A stretch of 21,070 nucleotides of DNA from Proteobacteria bacterium UBA7821 (GCA_002480165.1 DLBP01000034.1:1-21070), one strand, 5' to 3'. Positions 1 through 7,180 are shown, counted from the stretch's first letter. Numbers and translations are program-made. Notes: generated by a model not told the origin, from the sequence alone.

Positions 1-777
1 AGGCACAGCAACCTCTCTACTTTTATTACCCTTGCCGACCGTCTGGAACCACCAGCAACGACTGTGATCTTGGTAAAACTGACTCATGGTTGGCGACTGC
101 ATAGTAGACGAAGCCAGTTCGGATATCCGCAAGCCCAATAAGAAAAAGCATGACAAGATAAACAGATGTCGCTCATAGCTGTCATCTTCAAGCGTTTTGA
201 GCTTAACTGCCTGTAGAAGAGCAACCCACTGAGTGGTATTTAATTGACGGTGAATAATAGTCTCTTGTTGCTTCTGGATCAGCTGGTGCTTTCTAATCAA
301 CTTGACTGGATTGCGCTGCACGATTGATTCTTGGAGAAGGTACTCATAGAATGTACTTAGAACTGCAAGCATACTTTTTAGCGAGGCTGGTGATTGGTGC
401 ACCAGCTTGTCAGTTTTAACAAATGGGCGCCACTCACTGTTGCTTCTCAACTCTCCACCAACGGTCAGAAACCGTCGAGTTCTTTTAACAGAAAACCAGT
501 CCGCTGGTGGATCTTTAAAAAACAAGGTGTAATCGACTATATCTTGACGTGTTATGGTCACGACCGACAGGTTTCTAACCAGCCAACTCCACTGGTATAA
601 TCGTTCAAGTTCTCGCCTGTATGTGTTGTAGGTATCTTGCGATCCAGAGTACTCGAATAGAAAACTGACCGCCTGCTTGACATCATCATCAGAGCAGTAT
701 GGGTGAAGCGATTTGCGCACCTTGGCTGTTTCACTCTGGCGAGCTGAAACATGCTGTCCAAAAATGGGTATAAACAC
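1..777 (-). CDS. Tyrosine recombinase / phage-type integrase (C-terminus beyond window)
   Basis: The frame is open from about 777 to the left edge, giving 259 visible residues. Residues about 30-165 look like a core-binding (SAM-like) domain, with YRRELERLYQW near 53-63 and a W-R-P-F segment near 116-119. The catalytic domain begins around 180. It contains the first catalytic arginine in LLGLRISELA (R217) and the lysine beta-hairpin GKGNKSREVAVP (about 248-259). The HxxR, H/W and tyrosine motifs lie outside the window. The family performs site-specific DNA strand exchange. The start is uncertain: GTG at 777 is used here, but TTG at 786, 11 bases behind an AAGGG, is an equally reasonable choice. 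The gene follows the dehydrogenase gene after about 17 bases, so the two are probably co-transcribed. I see no att site or phage genes, so it may be a resident recombinase rather than part of an element. Two shorter frames overlapping it on either strand are shadows. Confidence 0.88.
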   Translation of the reverse strand, partial: MFIPIFGQHVSARQSETAKVRKSLHPYCSDDDVKQAVSFLFEYSGSQDTYNTYRRELERLYQWSWLVRNLSVVTITRQDIVDYTLFFKDPPADWFSVKRTRRFLTVGGELRSNSEWRPFVKTDKLVHQSPASLKSMLAVLSTFYEYLLQESIVQRNPVKLIRKHQLIQKQQETIIHRQLNTTQWVALLQAVKLKTLEDDSYERHLFILSCFFLLGLRISELASSTMQSPTMSQFYQDHSRCWWFQTVGKGNKSREVAVP

Positions 778-794
778 AGTGGCCAAGCGACGGC

Positions 795-1595
795 TTACCC
801 TTCAGTAACGGGTTCGTACCTAGATGTCTCATAATCAGCTGTCTCGCCGACCGACTTAAGAAAGTCATCATCGTAGAATAAATTGCCGGTTACAGTTGAC
901 GAATTCTGGGTCAATAACGCGACAACTGCGCGTGCATAGATATCGCTACTGTAAATATCGGTCGAGTCTGGATCACCAAGAAATGCTTCTTCTGCACCAT
1001 GTAACTTCTTTTTCGGCCACAATGAGTTGACAGCTATTTTTTTGTCAGCGAAAGCATGGCTCATTGCTAAAGACATATTTGACTGTTCCATTTTTGACAT
1101 GGCATAAACGGGAGAAACAGAGAAAGCGGTCTTGCGACAAAGATCAGTGGGCGGTGAGAGGTTGATAATGTGTGGATTTTTAGACTCAGACAGGTACTCT
1201 GATGCAAAACGTGAAAGCAGGTAGGCACCTCTGACATTGATCTGGCTGACTAGATCATAAGTTGACATGGGCGTATCTTGTATCTTTGTTTTGATACAGA
1301 CTGATGCGAGGTTAACGCAAGCATCTAACTGGCCAAACGTTCCCAGTGCTTCGAGGAGTGCCTTTTGTATTTGGTCGTCAAAACGAATGTCAGCTTGGAC
1401 AGGCAGCGCAACCGCACCCAACTCCTCAGCCTCTTCGGCTGCGGAATAGATGGTATCGGGCATGTCTGGGTGAGGATGAACGCTTTTACCAATGATAACA
1501 ATATTGGCAAGGTTCTTTGACAACATCCGAACAACATCCAAACCAAGGCCTCGGATCCCCCCTGATACTAGGACTGTTTTTCCTTTAAGCAACAT
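795..1595 (-). CDS. Short-chain dehydrogenase, HSDL2-like
   Basis: This 266-residue protein is a classical-size NAD(P)-dependent SDR. The Rossmann glycine motif is SGGIRGLG (about 11-18). An acidic residue in the ADIRFDDQ segment (about 68-75) follows strand 4. The usual NNAG is changed to NLAS near 95. The catalytic serine lies in NLSPPT and the Tyr/Lys pair in YAMSK. The segments GKSVHPHP, IYSAAEEAEELG, LSPPTDL and VNSLWPKKKLH resemble the human HSDL2 (hydroxysteroid dehydrogenase-like 2) SDR domain more than FabG-type enzymes. The SCP2 domain of animal HSDL2 is absent. The substrate is unknown; lipid or fatty-acyl derivatives are plausible by family only. The ATG at 1595 has a good AGGGG ribosome site just upstream. 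It is the first gene of a transcription unit that continues into the recombinase. Confidence 0.85.
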   Translation of the reverse strand: MLLKGKTVLVSGGIRGLGLDVVRMLSKNLANIVIIGKSVHPHPDMPDTIYSAAEEAEELGAVALPVQADIRFDDQIQKALLEALGTFGQLDACVNLASVCIKTKIQDTPMSTYDLVSQINVRGAYLLSRFASEYLSESKNPHIINLSPPTDLCRKTAFSVSPVYAMSKMEQSNMSLAMSHAFADKKIAVNSLWPKKKLHGAEEAFLGDPDSTDIYSSDIYARAVVALLTQNSSTVTGNLFYDDDFLKSVGETADYETSRYEPVTEG

Positions 1596-1626
1596 AATAT
1601 CCCCTGAGTAATGTAAACATTGATCG

Positions 1627-1656
1627 AATATAACATAGGCCGACTCCAGCTGTCAA
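1627..1656 (-). promoter_or_regulatory. Predicted sigma70 promoter of the SDR-recombinase unit
   Basis: Read on the minus strand, TTGACA (1651-1656) and TATATT (1627-1632) are separated by 18 bases. This predicts transcription starting roughly 25 bases upstream of the dehydrogenase ATG. It diverges from a second TTGACA at 1691 on the other strand. Confidence 0.6.
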
Positions 1657-1690
1657 TTGAGCGATTTATCGACAAAAACCTGTCACCATA

Positions 1691-1720
1691 TTGACAGACT
1701 TCGTCTACTTTTTGTATCCT
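1691..1720 (+). promoter_or_regulatory. Predicted sigma70 promoter of the small exported protein gene
   Basis: TTGACA (1691-1696) and TATCCT (1715-1720) have an 18-base spacer. The expected transcription start, about 7 bases after the -10, falls at or next to the ATG at 1727. The mRNA may therefore be leaderless or carry only a few untranslated bases. Confidence 0.5.
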
Positions 1721-1726
1721 AATGAC

Positions 1727-2188
1727 ATGACTCAAAAAAGACTTCTATCTAGCTGGGCGCTTGCAGGGTTACTACTGAGTAGTACATTTGCAGACAATAG
1801 CGTTATGATTGTTGGCCAAATCCTGGGTCGACCCTGTACACAGAAGGTTGAAAGACTAATGGCTTTCATCAATGCAGACAAGACGACGATTGATTGCCAA
1901 AGAGACACACAGATTCTTACTGACTACCAAAAAAGAGCGCTAGTAGATGCCGGCATTCAACCAATGGTTGCGGTTGAAACTACAAAAAGCAAACTAACTC
2001 GCTGTTTTCATTATCTCGACAACACACAAGCAGTTAAACTAATCACAAGCGGCCAGTGGCAAATTGTCGGCCTGTTAATCAACGGAAAAAGCCAGCCACT
2101 CAATTTCGACACCAACCCAAAAGGAGGCAATTTAGCCTACTTGGAGCGCGAATGCAGCGCATCTTTTACTTATGGAGGCGTAAGATAA
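1727..2188 (+). CDS. Small exported protein of unknown function
   Basis: I do not recognise the family. From the ATG at 1727 the product is 153 residues. It has an N-terminal K-R, a hydrophobic stretch (LSSWALAGLLLSS) and a plausible signal peptidase I site after A22 (TFA-DN); no lipobox is visible. The mature part has four cysteines (C37, C57, C93, C143), an even number compatible with two periplasmic disulfides. The frame extends upstream to a TTG at 1691, but that codon lies inside the predicted -35 box and would put 12 residues before the signal peptide, so the internal ATG is preferred. There is no clear Shine-Dalgarno. The gene is monocistronic, divergent from the dehydrogenase and about 110 bases before a different gene pair. 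Confidence 0.7.
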   Translation: MTQKRLLSSWALAGLLLSSTFADNSVMIVGQILGRPCTQKVERLMAFINADKTTIDCQRDTQILTDYQKRALVDAGIQPMVAVETTKSKLTRCFHYLDNTQAVKLITSGQWQIVGLLINGKSQPLNFDTNPKGGNLAYLERECSASFTYGGVR

Positions 2189-2271
2189 TGTCGTTTTTTT
2201 TAAATAAAATACGGGGTTAAACATTCTATTGTAAAATTTAATTGATCGCTTGGTTAAATAGTTATTTACTA

Positions 2272-2287
2272 TTGATCATATGATCAA
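2272..2287. promoter_or_regulatory. 16-bp perfect palindrome upstream of the unknown operon
   Basis: TTGATCATATGATCAA reads identically on both strands and sits 14 bases before the ATG at 2302, just ahead of its ribosome site (AAGG, 2292-2295). The size and position suit an operator for a dimeric repressor, but it may be chance in A+T-rich DNA. It contains two GATC sites. A T-run at about 2195-2202 follows the previous gene but has no clear stem. Confidence 0.35.
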
Positions 2288-2301
2288 ATTCAAGGTAAAT
2301 T

Positions 2302-4005
2302 ATGCTCACTGTAAAACAAATACTCAAATCGATACCAGAACTTCTAAGTAGCAACAACCAAATCAAAGCGTATTCCACACAAGTGGTTTCACATCCCAAA
2401 AAAAGCTTGCCACTCAATCATTTCAACCACATTGTATCAAATCAGCCTCCAGGAAGAGTTGGTAAAATGTCACTCGAGCAAGAATGCTGTCAATTGTATT
2501 GTAGCTACCTTGTAAACGTATTCTCAACTCAAATTTCCAAACGATTCTCAGCCAGTCAGGAAGGATTTAGTGAGTACGAGACCAAGATTAATAACATGCT
2601 CAGTGAGTTTGAGCTCATCACTCAGCACCATACACTCGATCAGCTTCATAATCTTCACAAGGGACTCTACAATGAACTCAAAAGTCTACTAGACAAACAA
2701 GCCAAAGAAGAACATTTCCCAATTAGCGTACTGATAGAACGCATCGAACAACCAGCACAAGAAGCGTCACTACAAATCCAATCACCAACCGATAGTTTCT
2801 CAACCATGTTCGATCAACTAGACGATGATCATCCACTAATAGTTGACATTGAAGAGATTATTGGAAGCCACTGGTCAGCGCTGTCGAGAAGCCAACAGAG
2901 CCAAGCAGCAGACCACACAAACATGGACGCAGGAAAACTGACGATGGTGATCGCAATTTCCATTCTAAACAAGACCAAGAGCCAGCTTCTAATCCAACTG
3001 CTTGAGAGCTTACCTAAATGGGTTATCGAGAACTATGTATTAACCCAGGAGGCCTCCAATAGAAACAATGAAATCATACGCTGGTTCATGCTGCACCTGG
3101 ACAGCACTAACGCAGAAAAACTTGATGAGGTTAAAAGCACCATAAGTGATCTGCTTTTGAAAAAATCAAACCATGAAGGAATAGCAGCTGACCTGATCAT
3201 TTTTGATCATATCAAAGCATTTGCATCTAGTCGAGAAAGTAGTCTAATGCAATCCTGTCACGAATCAATCAGTAGCATCACCCAACTGGGCAACGAATTC
3301 ATTAGTATGATTGGTACGTTCCAGTCTAAACCCAAAAATGAGCATCAAAGTACACTGACCAATGCATGCTCAGTGGCAAGTAAAGTGATGTCGGAGCTGC
3401 TGAAAAAAATCGAGAATAATGACATCAGATGCCTCGGTCAAACTTGGTCACCCCTGTACCAACAACTGACGAAAGCCATTGAAGAAATCAGGTTTGAGAA
3501 TTCTCATGTGATTGTTGGACCACTGGTGTTAAATACAAGCCTTAATGAGGTTAGAGAAGCCCACCACACAAGATTAAATCTCGTGGATATTATCCGTAAA
3601 ATCGATGGTCACTTTAGTGCTATTAGTAACATATTAAAGGACATTGACAAACGACTCGAAAGAAGTATAGGGAAATGTCATCTTCAAAAAATAGTCAAGA
3701 AAGACTCATTTGATAATGCCGATGTCGTTCAGGATATGGAATCTCAATTGGAAAGTTGCAAAATAAAACTGTCTGAAGAATCGAAAAAATTAGAAAAAAT
3801 GAATAAGATAGTTGCAAAACTTCAAGAGACATGCCAAACAGCTTGTGCTGAAATCACAAAATTAAATTTAAGAAATCAAGCGCTTGAAAAGGAATTGGAA
3901 GAATCCAAGTCGAAAGCAAAAGCGTATGAGAGTAACGAAACCAACAGCACCTACAACGATCAGACACAGCCCCAACAGCAGCAAACACGAGGAGCAAACT
4001 TATGA
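2302..4005 (+). CDS. Large protein of unknown function with C-terminal coiled coil
   Basis: I do not recognise this 567-residue protein. It has no signal peptide or membrane segment. Most of it is a polar, probably helical sequence rich in Ser, Gln, Asn and Leu. A cysteine cluster (ECCQLYC) lies near residues 60-66. Residues about 474-545 form a strong coiled-coil candidate (MESQLESCKIKLSEESKKLE, then IVAKLQETC and LRNQALEKELEESKSKAKA). A polar Gln-rich tail ends in QPQQQQTRGANL. The start has AAGG six bases upstream. Its TGA overlaps the ATG of the next gene (ATGA at 4002-4005), so the two products are translationally coupled and probably act together. A structural or host-interaction role is possible, but nothing in the sequence proves it. 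Confidence 0.75.
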   Translation: MLTVKQILKSIPELLSSNNQIKAYSTQVVSHPKKSLPLNHFNHIVSNQPPGRVGKMSLEQECCQLYCSYLVNVFSTQISKRFSASQEGFSEYETKINNMLSEFELITQHHTLDQLHNLHKGLYNELKSLLDKQAKEEHFPISVLIERIEQPAQEASLQIQSPTDSFSTMFDQLDDDHPLIVDIEEIIGSHWSALSRSQQSQAADHTNMDAGKLTMVIAISILNKTKSQLLIQLLESLPKWVIENYVLTQEASNRNNEIIRWFMLHLDSTNAEKLDEVKSTISDLLLKKSNHEGIAADLIIFDHIKAFASSRESSLMQSCHESISSITQLGNEFISMIGTFQSKPKNEHQSTLTNACSVASKVMSELLKKIENNDIRCLGQTWSPLYQQLTKAIEEIRFENSHVIVGPLVLNTSLNEVREAHHTRLNLVDIIRKIDGHFSAISNILKDIDKRLERSIGKCHLQKIVKKDSFDNADVVQDMESQLESCKIKLSEESKKLEKMNKIVAKLQETCQTACAEITKLNLRNQALEKELEESKSKAKAYESNETNSTYNDQTQPQQQQTRGANL

Positions 4006-5897
4006 ATTTCAATTTAATCATTCTTTTTTTCCAAAACAACCCATACACCGTGAATGTCGCTGCAGCAATCGGGCTTACAGCTGCAGCTGTAATAACTTTA
4101 TACAAGTACAATCACAACAATAAACACACACCCCCAAAATCGACAAAGAGACAAAAAGAACAGAGCAGTGTATTCCTGTCGTTTTTATCTCGATTGTGGC
4201 CAATGAAAAAAATGAAAAATTTTAACAACATACTGCCCACACATAGTGTTGATGGATCTTTACCGGCAGTGACAGGCCAGCCTAATAGTGCACAAGAGAC
4301 TAGATCTAACCGAGTTAACAATAATCCAGCTCAAACAAGAAGTAATAATAGCAGTACTCATACCTCTTCACATCAGACTGAAAGAAGACAACCCAAGCCC
4401 AGTAGCGCACCAGAAACGAGATCCGACAGCAATAGAAAGAAGCGAGCTCAAAAGGCAAATGTTAGTAGCGAAGCTCAAACTTCTTCAGAACAGACGCAAA
4501 ACAGTAATAGTGCACCAGAAACGAGATCCGACAGCAATGGAGGGGAAGTAGCTGATAGTGAAAGTGCGATAATACAAGCAGAACAAGCAGCTACAGGAGA
4601 CCATCAATCTGTGGGCCAATCTGGAAGAAATACTGATAATGGATTACCTCAAACAATTGAAGCCACAGTGAACACAGTAGAAGCAAACAAAGAATCCACT
4701 AGCCGTGCTATTAATAGCAGTACTCAAACCTCTTCACATCAGACTGAAAGAAGACAACCCAAGCCCAGCAGCGCACCAGGAACAAGATCCGACAGCAATG
4801 GAGGAGAAGTAGCTGATAGTGAAAGTGCTAAAACACCAGCAAAAAAAGTAGCTACAGGAGACCATCAATCTGTGGGCCAATCTGAAAGAAATACTGATAA
4901 TCGATTACCTCAAACAACTGAAGCCACAGTGAACAGAGTAGAAGCAAACAAAGAAGCCACTAGCCGTGCTATCGTACTATTTCATCCTCATGAAACTGAT
5001 ATTCCTTACCAAGTTATCGGACTATTCAGTCAGGTAAGCAATCATCAAAGCGTATACTCACTAGTGGGAGATAGAGCCAGTACAGTAGGTCAATCAGTAT
5101 TACCAACCACAGGAGAAAATAACGCACCACTAGACGTAGAAGCTAATCAAGCTACAAGTAGTCATGATTCGATTTACACACTATCTGTAACTGAACAGGA
5201 ACAACAAGCGTTGCAAAGAGAACAAGATAACGATCAGCTGATAGAACATCTACCAGCTTATTTAGCCTGTGGCCTATTCGAGCGTGTGAAGCCAGTTGAT
5301 GCTCTTATGAAGAGCCGAAACAATTATCCTATCAACGTATTCAAAAACATGGATGAACCTGATTTTCTTGAGCTGATAAACAATCATTATAATCAAATCA
5401 CGACACAAACCCTAGAATATATGAAAGCAGGCAACGAGAATCAAGCCCAAGTAATTAGTGATGTTAGTGAGCGATTTATATCGATGATCGAGAAATACAT
5501 AAAAGAGCCTACAATGCTCAAGCATTTTATTGCTGGTTTATTATCTTATAAAATGAAAGACACCGACCTTCTTTCTAACTGTATCACAAGTGACAACAAC
5601 AACAATGATGAGGCTATCAATCTGCAGTATATAGACACCTGTCACAAAGCACTGTCTTCAAAATCATTTAGACACGGAGGAAAAGTGTTTGCGAGCAAGC
5701 AGTCAACGACCAATACCCGACAACTGAACCAGGAAGAGTTGGTATCGGCAATTAATACGCTTAAAACTGATATCGCGAGTCTCAGGGAATTGGCGGGAGA
5801 GTGGGACAAACCGCTGATCACTACGACGCAAGTTGATCAATTAGATCAAGATGTCGACGCTATGGTGCAACTGTTAGCATCTCTGGTTGGGCCCTAA
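4002..5897 (+). CDS. Membrane-anchored low-complexity protein with internal repeats, unknown function
   Basis: This 631-residue protein is of unknown family. A hydrophobic segment at about residues 16-35 (TVNVAAAIGLTAAAVITLY) is followed by a Lys-rich stretch, so it is probably a single N-terminal membrane anchor. Residues about 60-385 are low-complexity and rich in Ser, Thr, Gln, Asn and Glu. They carry three SAP(E/G)TRSDSN motifs and a duplicated 67-residue block. Residues about 387-631 look more globular, for example LPAYLACGLFERVKPVDALM, FLELINNHYNQITTQTLEYM and a C-terminal helical part LVSAINTLKTDIASLRELAG. A GAGGAG ribosome site lies 7 bases before the ATG, which overlaps the stop of the preceding gene. 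The layout of anchor, flexible spacer and terminal domain fits a surface, secreted or envelope-spanning protein; that is inference. Confidence 0.75.
   Translation: MNFNLIILFFQNNPYTVNVAAAIGLTAAAVITLYKYNHNNKHTPPKSTKRQKEQSSVFLSFLSRLWPMKKMKNFNNILPTHSVDGSLPAVTGQPNSAQETRSNRVNNNPAQTRSNNSSTHTSSHQTERRQPKPSSAPETRSDSNRKKRAQKANVSSEAQTSSEQTQNSNSAPETRSDSNGGEVADSESAIIQAEQAATGDHQSVGQSGRNTDNGLPQTIEATVNTVEANKESTSRAINSSTQTSSHQTERRQPKPSSAPGTRSDSNGGEVADSESAKTPAKKVATGDHQSVGQSERNTDNRLPQTTEATVNRVEANKEATSRAIVLFHPHETDIPYQVIGLFSQVSNHQSVYSLVGDRASTVGQSVLPTTGENNAPLDVEANQATSSHDSIYTLSVTEQEQQALQREQDNDQLIEHLPAYLACGLFERVKPVDALMKSRNNYPINVFKNMDEPDFLELINNHYNQITTQTLEYMKAGNENQAQVISDVSERFISMIEKYIKEPTMLKHFIAGLLSYKMKDTDLLSNCITSDNNNNDEAINLQYIDTCHKALSSKSFRHGGKVFASKQSTTNTRQLNQEELVSAINTLKTDIASLRELAGEWDKPLITTTQVDQLDQDVDAMVQLLASLVGP
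4347..4433 (+). repeat. 87-bp direct repeat A, copy 1
   Basis: This block starts AATAGCAGTACTCATACC and ends CCGACAGCAAT. It differs from copy 2 at 4713-4799 by 4 bases by eye. It encodes the NSSTHTSSHQTERRQPKPSS segment followed by the SAPETRSDSN motif. Confidence 0.85.
4509..4709 (+). repeat. 201-bp in-frame direct repeat B, copy 1
   Basis: This is a 67-codon block from AGTGCACCAGAAACG to ACTAGCCGTGCT. It recurs at 4770-4970 with about 16 mismatches by eye and no length change. A degenerate version of repeat A precedes it (about 4472-4508). Confidence 0.85.
4713..4799 (+). repeat. 87-bp direct repeat A, copy 2
   Basis: This is the second copy of the block at 4347-4433, offset by 366 bases. 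It overlaps the first 30 bases of repeat B copy 2, so here A and B form a continuous unit of 258 bases (4713-4970). Confidence 0.85.
4770..4970 (+). repeat. 201-bp in-frame direct repeat B, copy 2
   Basis: This is the second copy of the block at 4509-4709, offset by 261 bases. About 12 of the 16 differences change an amino acid, mostly in the stretch after GGEVADSESA. Confidence 0.85.
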
Positions 5898-5920
5898 TAA
5901 TGGTGGCAGCACGTTTTAGC

Positions 5921-5949
5921 TTGACTGAATTGGATTAGAAATGTAGAAT
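5921..5949 (+). promoter_or_regulatory. Predicted sigma70 promoter of rdgC and the rsfS-mrdB cluster
   Basis: TTGACT (5921-5926), a 17-base spacer and TAGAAT (5944-5949) are close to consensus. A short inverted repeat, AAAAGC-ATT-GCTTTT (5951-5965) plus T residues, would lie at the very 5' end of the transcript. It is followed by a strong GGGAGGA ribosome site (5969-5975). Confidence 0.65.
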
Positions 5950-5979
5950 TAAAAGCATTGCTTTTTTAGGGAGGATTCT

Positions 5980-6834
5980 ATGAAGTTCAGATCACTACAA
6001 GTCTACCAATACACATTAGATTGTGACCTCGAATCTATTGAGCCAATTGCACAGAAAAGAGCATTCATGACCTGTGGCCCTTTCGAGAAAGAATTGTGGA
6101 CCTGGACTAGCCCGTATGGTAGAGGCAGCGATACCGTTGTTAGAATGATTAACCAATACCTCGTTCTAACTCTAGAAAAACAAAACAGAATACTGCCAAC
6201 AGACGTGATCATGCAAGAAGCTTTTGACAGGCAGAAACAAGCAGCTGAAGATAATGAGAAGATTCAGAAGAAGTACATTCACCAAGCCACTGAGTACTTA
6301 CTTCCAAAGGCATTCATCAAAAAGAAGCACATCCGATTAATTTTTGATACAAAATTAAACCTTGTCTTTATTGACAATACATCTAAATCCATTTGTGATT
6401 CGATGTTCATTTGGCTCAAAAAGAATTTTTCACAACTAACATTCAAGCCAGTAACAATCGAAAAACAACCAAAAGACATCATGCGTAGCTTACTCCATGG
6501 AGAGTCTGTCAGCGATCAGATCTCTCTAGAAGGTGACTGTGAGCTAAAAGATGACAACTCACCAGCTGTTGTCTCAATCAAAAACCAAGAATTACAAACC
6601 CAGTCCATTCAAAACCTTCTCTTAGAAAAATCTGTCAGCAAGATAGCTCTCAGATGGAATGACTCGGTTAGCTTCGTGCTTCAAGATGACCTTAAAATAT
6701 CCAGGCTTAAATTCCATGATCTCGAGCAAGCACCAGATGCTGAAAACAATACCGAGAAAGTTGACTATGAAATTGCCATCTACTCACCAATCTATTCAAG
6801 CTTCACAACTGAACTCCTAAAAATATTCTCATAA
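5980..6834 (+). CDS. rdgC: Recombination-associated protein RdgC
   Basis: RdgC is a non-specific double-stranded DNA-binding protein that forms a ring-shaped dimer and restrains RecA loading and activity. At 284 residues this product is slightly shorter than the E. coli protein (about 303). Matching segments run in order along the family: FRSLQVYQYTL at the N-terminus; MTCGPFEKELWTWTSPYGRG (about 30-49); RILPTDVIMQEAFDR (about 70-84); YLLPKAFIKKKHIRLIFDT (about 107-125); LVFIDNTSKS (about 128-137); and SKIALRWNDSVSFVLQDDLK followed by RLKFHDL near the C-terminus. The start is fixed by the strong ribosome site. It leads the operon and ends 4 bases before rsfS, an unusual position for rdgC as far as I know. 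Confidence 0.9.
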   Translation: MKFRSLQVYQYTLDCDLESIEPIAQKRAFMTCGPFEKELWTWTSPYGRGSDTVVRMINQYLVLTLEKQNRILPTDVIMQEAFDRQKQAAEDNEKIQKKYIHQATEYLLPKAFIKKKHIRLIFDTKLNLVFIDNTSKSICDSMFIWLKKNFSQLTFKPVTIEKQPKDIMRSLLHGESVSDQISLEGDCELKDDNSPAVVSIKNQELQTQSIQNLLLEKSVSKIALRWNDSVSFVLQDDLKISRLKFHDLEQAPDAENNTEKVDYEIAIYSPIYSSFTTELLKIFS

Positions 6835-6838
6835 ACCT

Positions 6839-7180
6839 ATGCAACATAAAGAATTAACTGAAATAATTACCAAACAGCTAGAGGATCACAAGGGCATTGA
6901 CATTCAAACTGTTAATGTCTCCCATGTGACAGATATTTGTGACTACATGATCATCGTCACGGCAACCTCAAGAAGACACCTTAAAAGTCTCTCCGAGAAA
7001 ACCGAGGAAAGTATCAAAGCTCACACAAAACATACGCCTAGAATCGATGGCGACTATAATGATGAGTGGGTCGTTATCGATGGACTGGACATTGTTGTTC
7101 ATATCATGCTCAACAATGCAAGAGAATTCTACCAACTTGAAAAGTTGTGGAAATTTGATGAAGAGATTTCAGAACATTAG
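6839..7180 (+). CDS. rsfS: Ribosomal silencing factor RsfS
   Basis: RsfS binds uL14 on the 50S subunit and blocks joining to the 30S subunit when nutrients are scarce. The 113-residue product shows the family core: VTDICDYMIIVTATSRRHLKSL (about 28-50), the conserved DEWVVIDGLDIVVHIM region (about 77-91), and REFYQLEKLW at the C-terminus. The ATG lies 4 bases after the rdgC stop with no obvious ribosome site, so translation is probably coupled. It overlaps rlmH by about 23 bases. The order rsfS-rlmH-mrdA-mrdB is the same as in enterobacteria. Confidence 0.93.
   Translation: MQHKELTEIITKQLEDHKGIDIQTVNVSHVTDICDYMIIVTATSRRHLKSLSEKTEESIKAHTKHTPRIDGDYNDEWVVIDGLDIVVHIMLNNAREFYQLEKLWKFDEEISEH

Noticed and set aside
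394..600. Plus-strand open frame of 68 codons
   Set aside because: It lies wholly inside the minus-strand recombinase, which has clear family motifs; this frame shows none.
558..761. Minus-strand open frame of 67 codons
   Set aside because: It is in a different frame of the same strand as the recombinase and shows no family features.
1..1595. Integrated phage or genomic island boundary
   Set aside because: A recombinase is present, but no att repeats, tRNA or phage structural genes are visible in the window; the left flank is missing.
1691..1726. Upstream extension of the small exported protein from a TTG start
   Set aside because: The codon is part of a predicted -35 box and would place 12 residues before a well-formed signal peptide.
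2195..2205. T-run after the small exported protein gene as an intrinsic terminator
   Set aside because: No inverted repeat precedes it.
4288..4551. Second open frame within the repeat region
   Set aside because: It arises from the low-complexity repeats of the gene at 4002-5897 read in another frame.
7047..7157. Upstream extension of rlmH to an earlier ATG
   Set aside because: The extra residues are rsfS read in another frame; RlmH homology and length begin at 7158.
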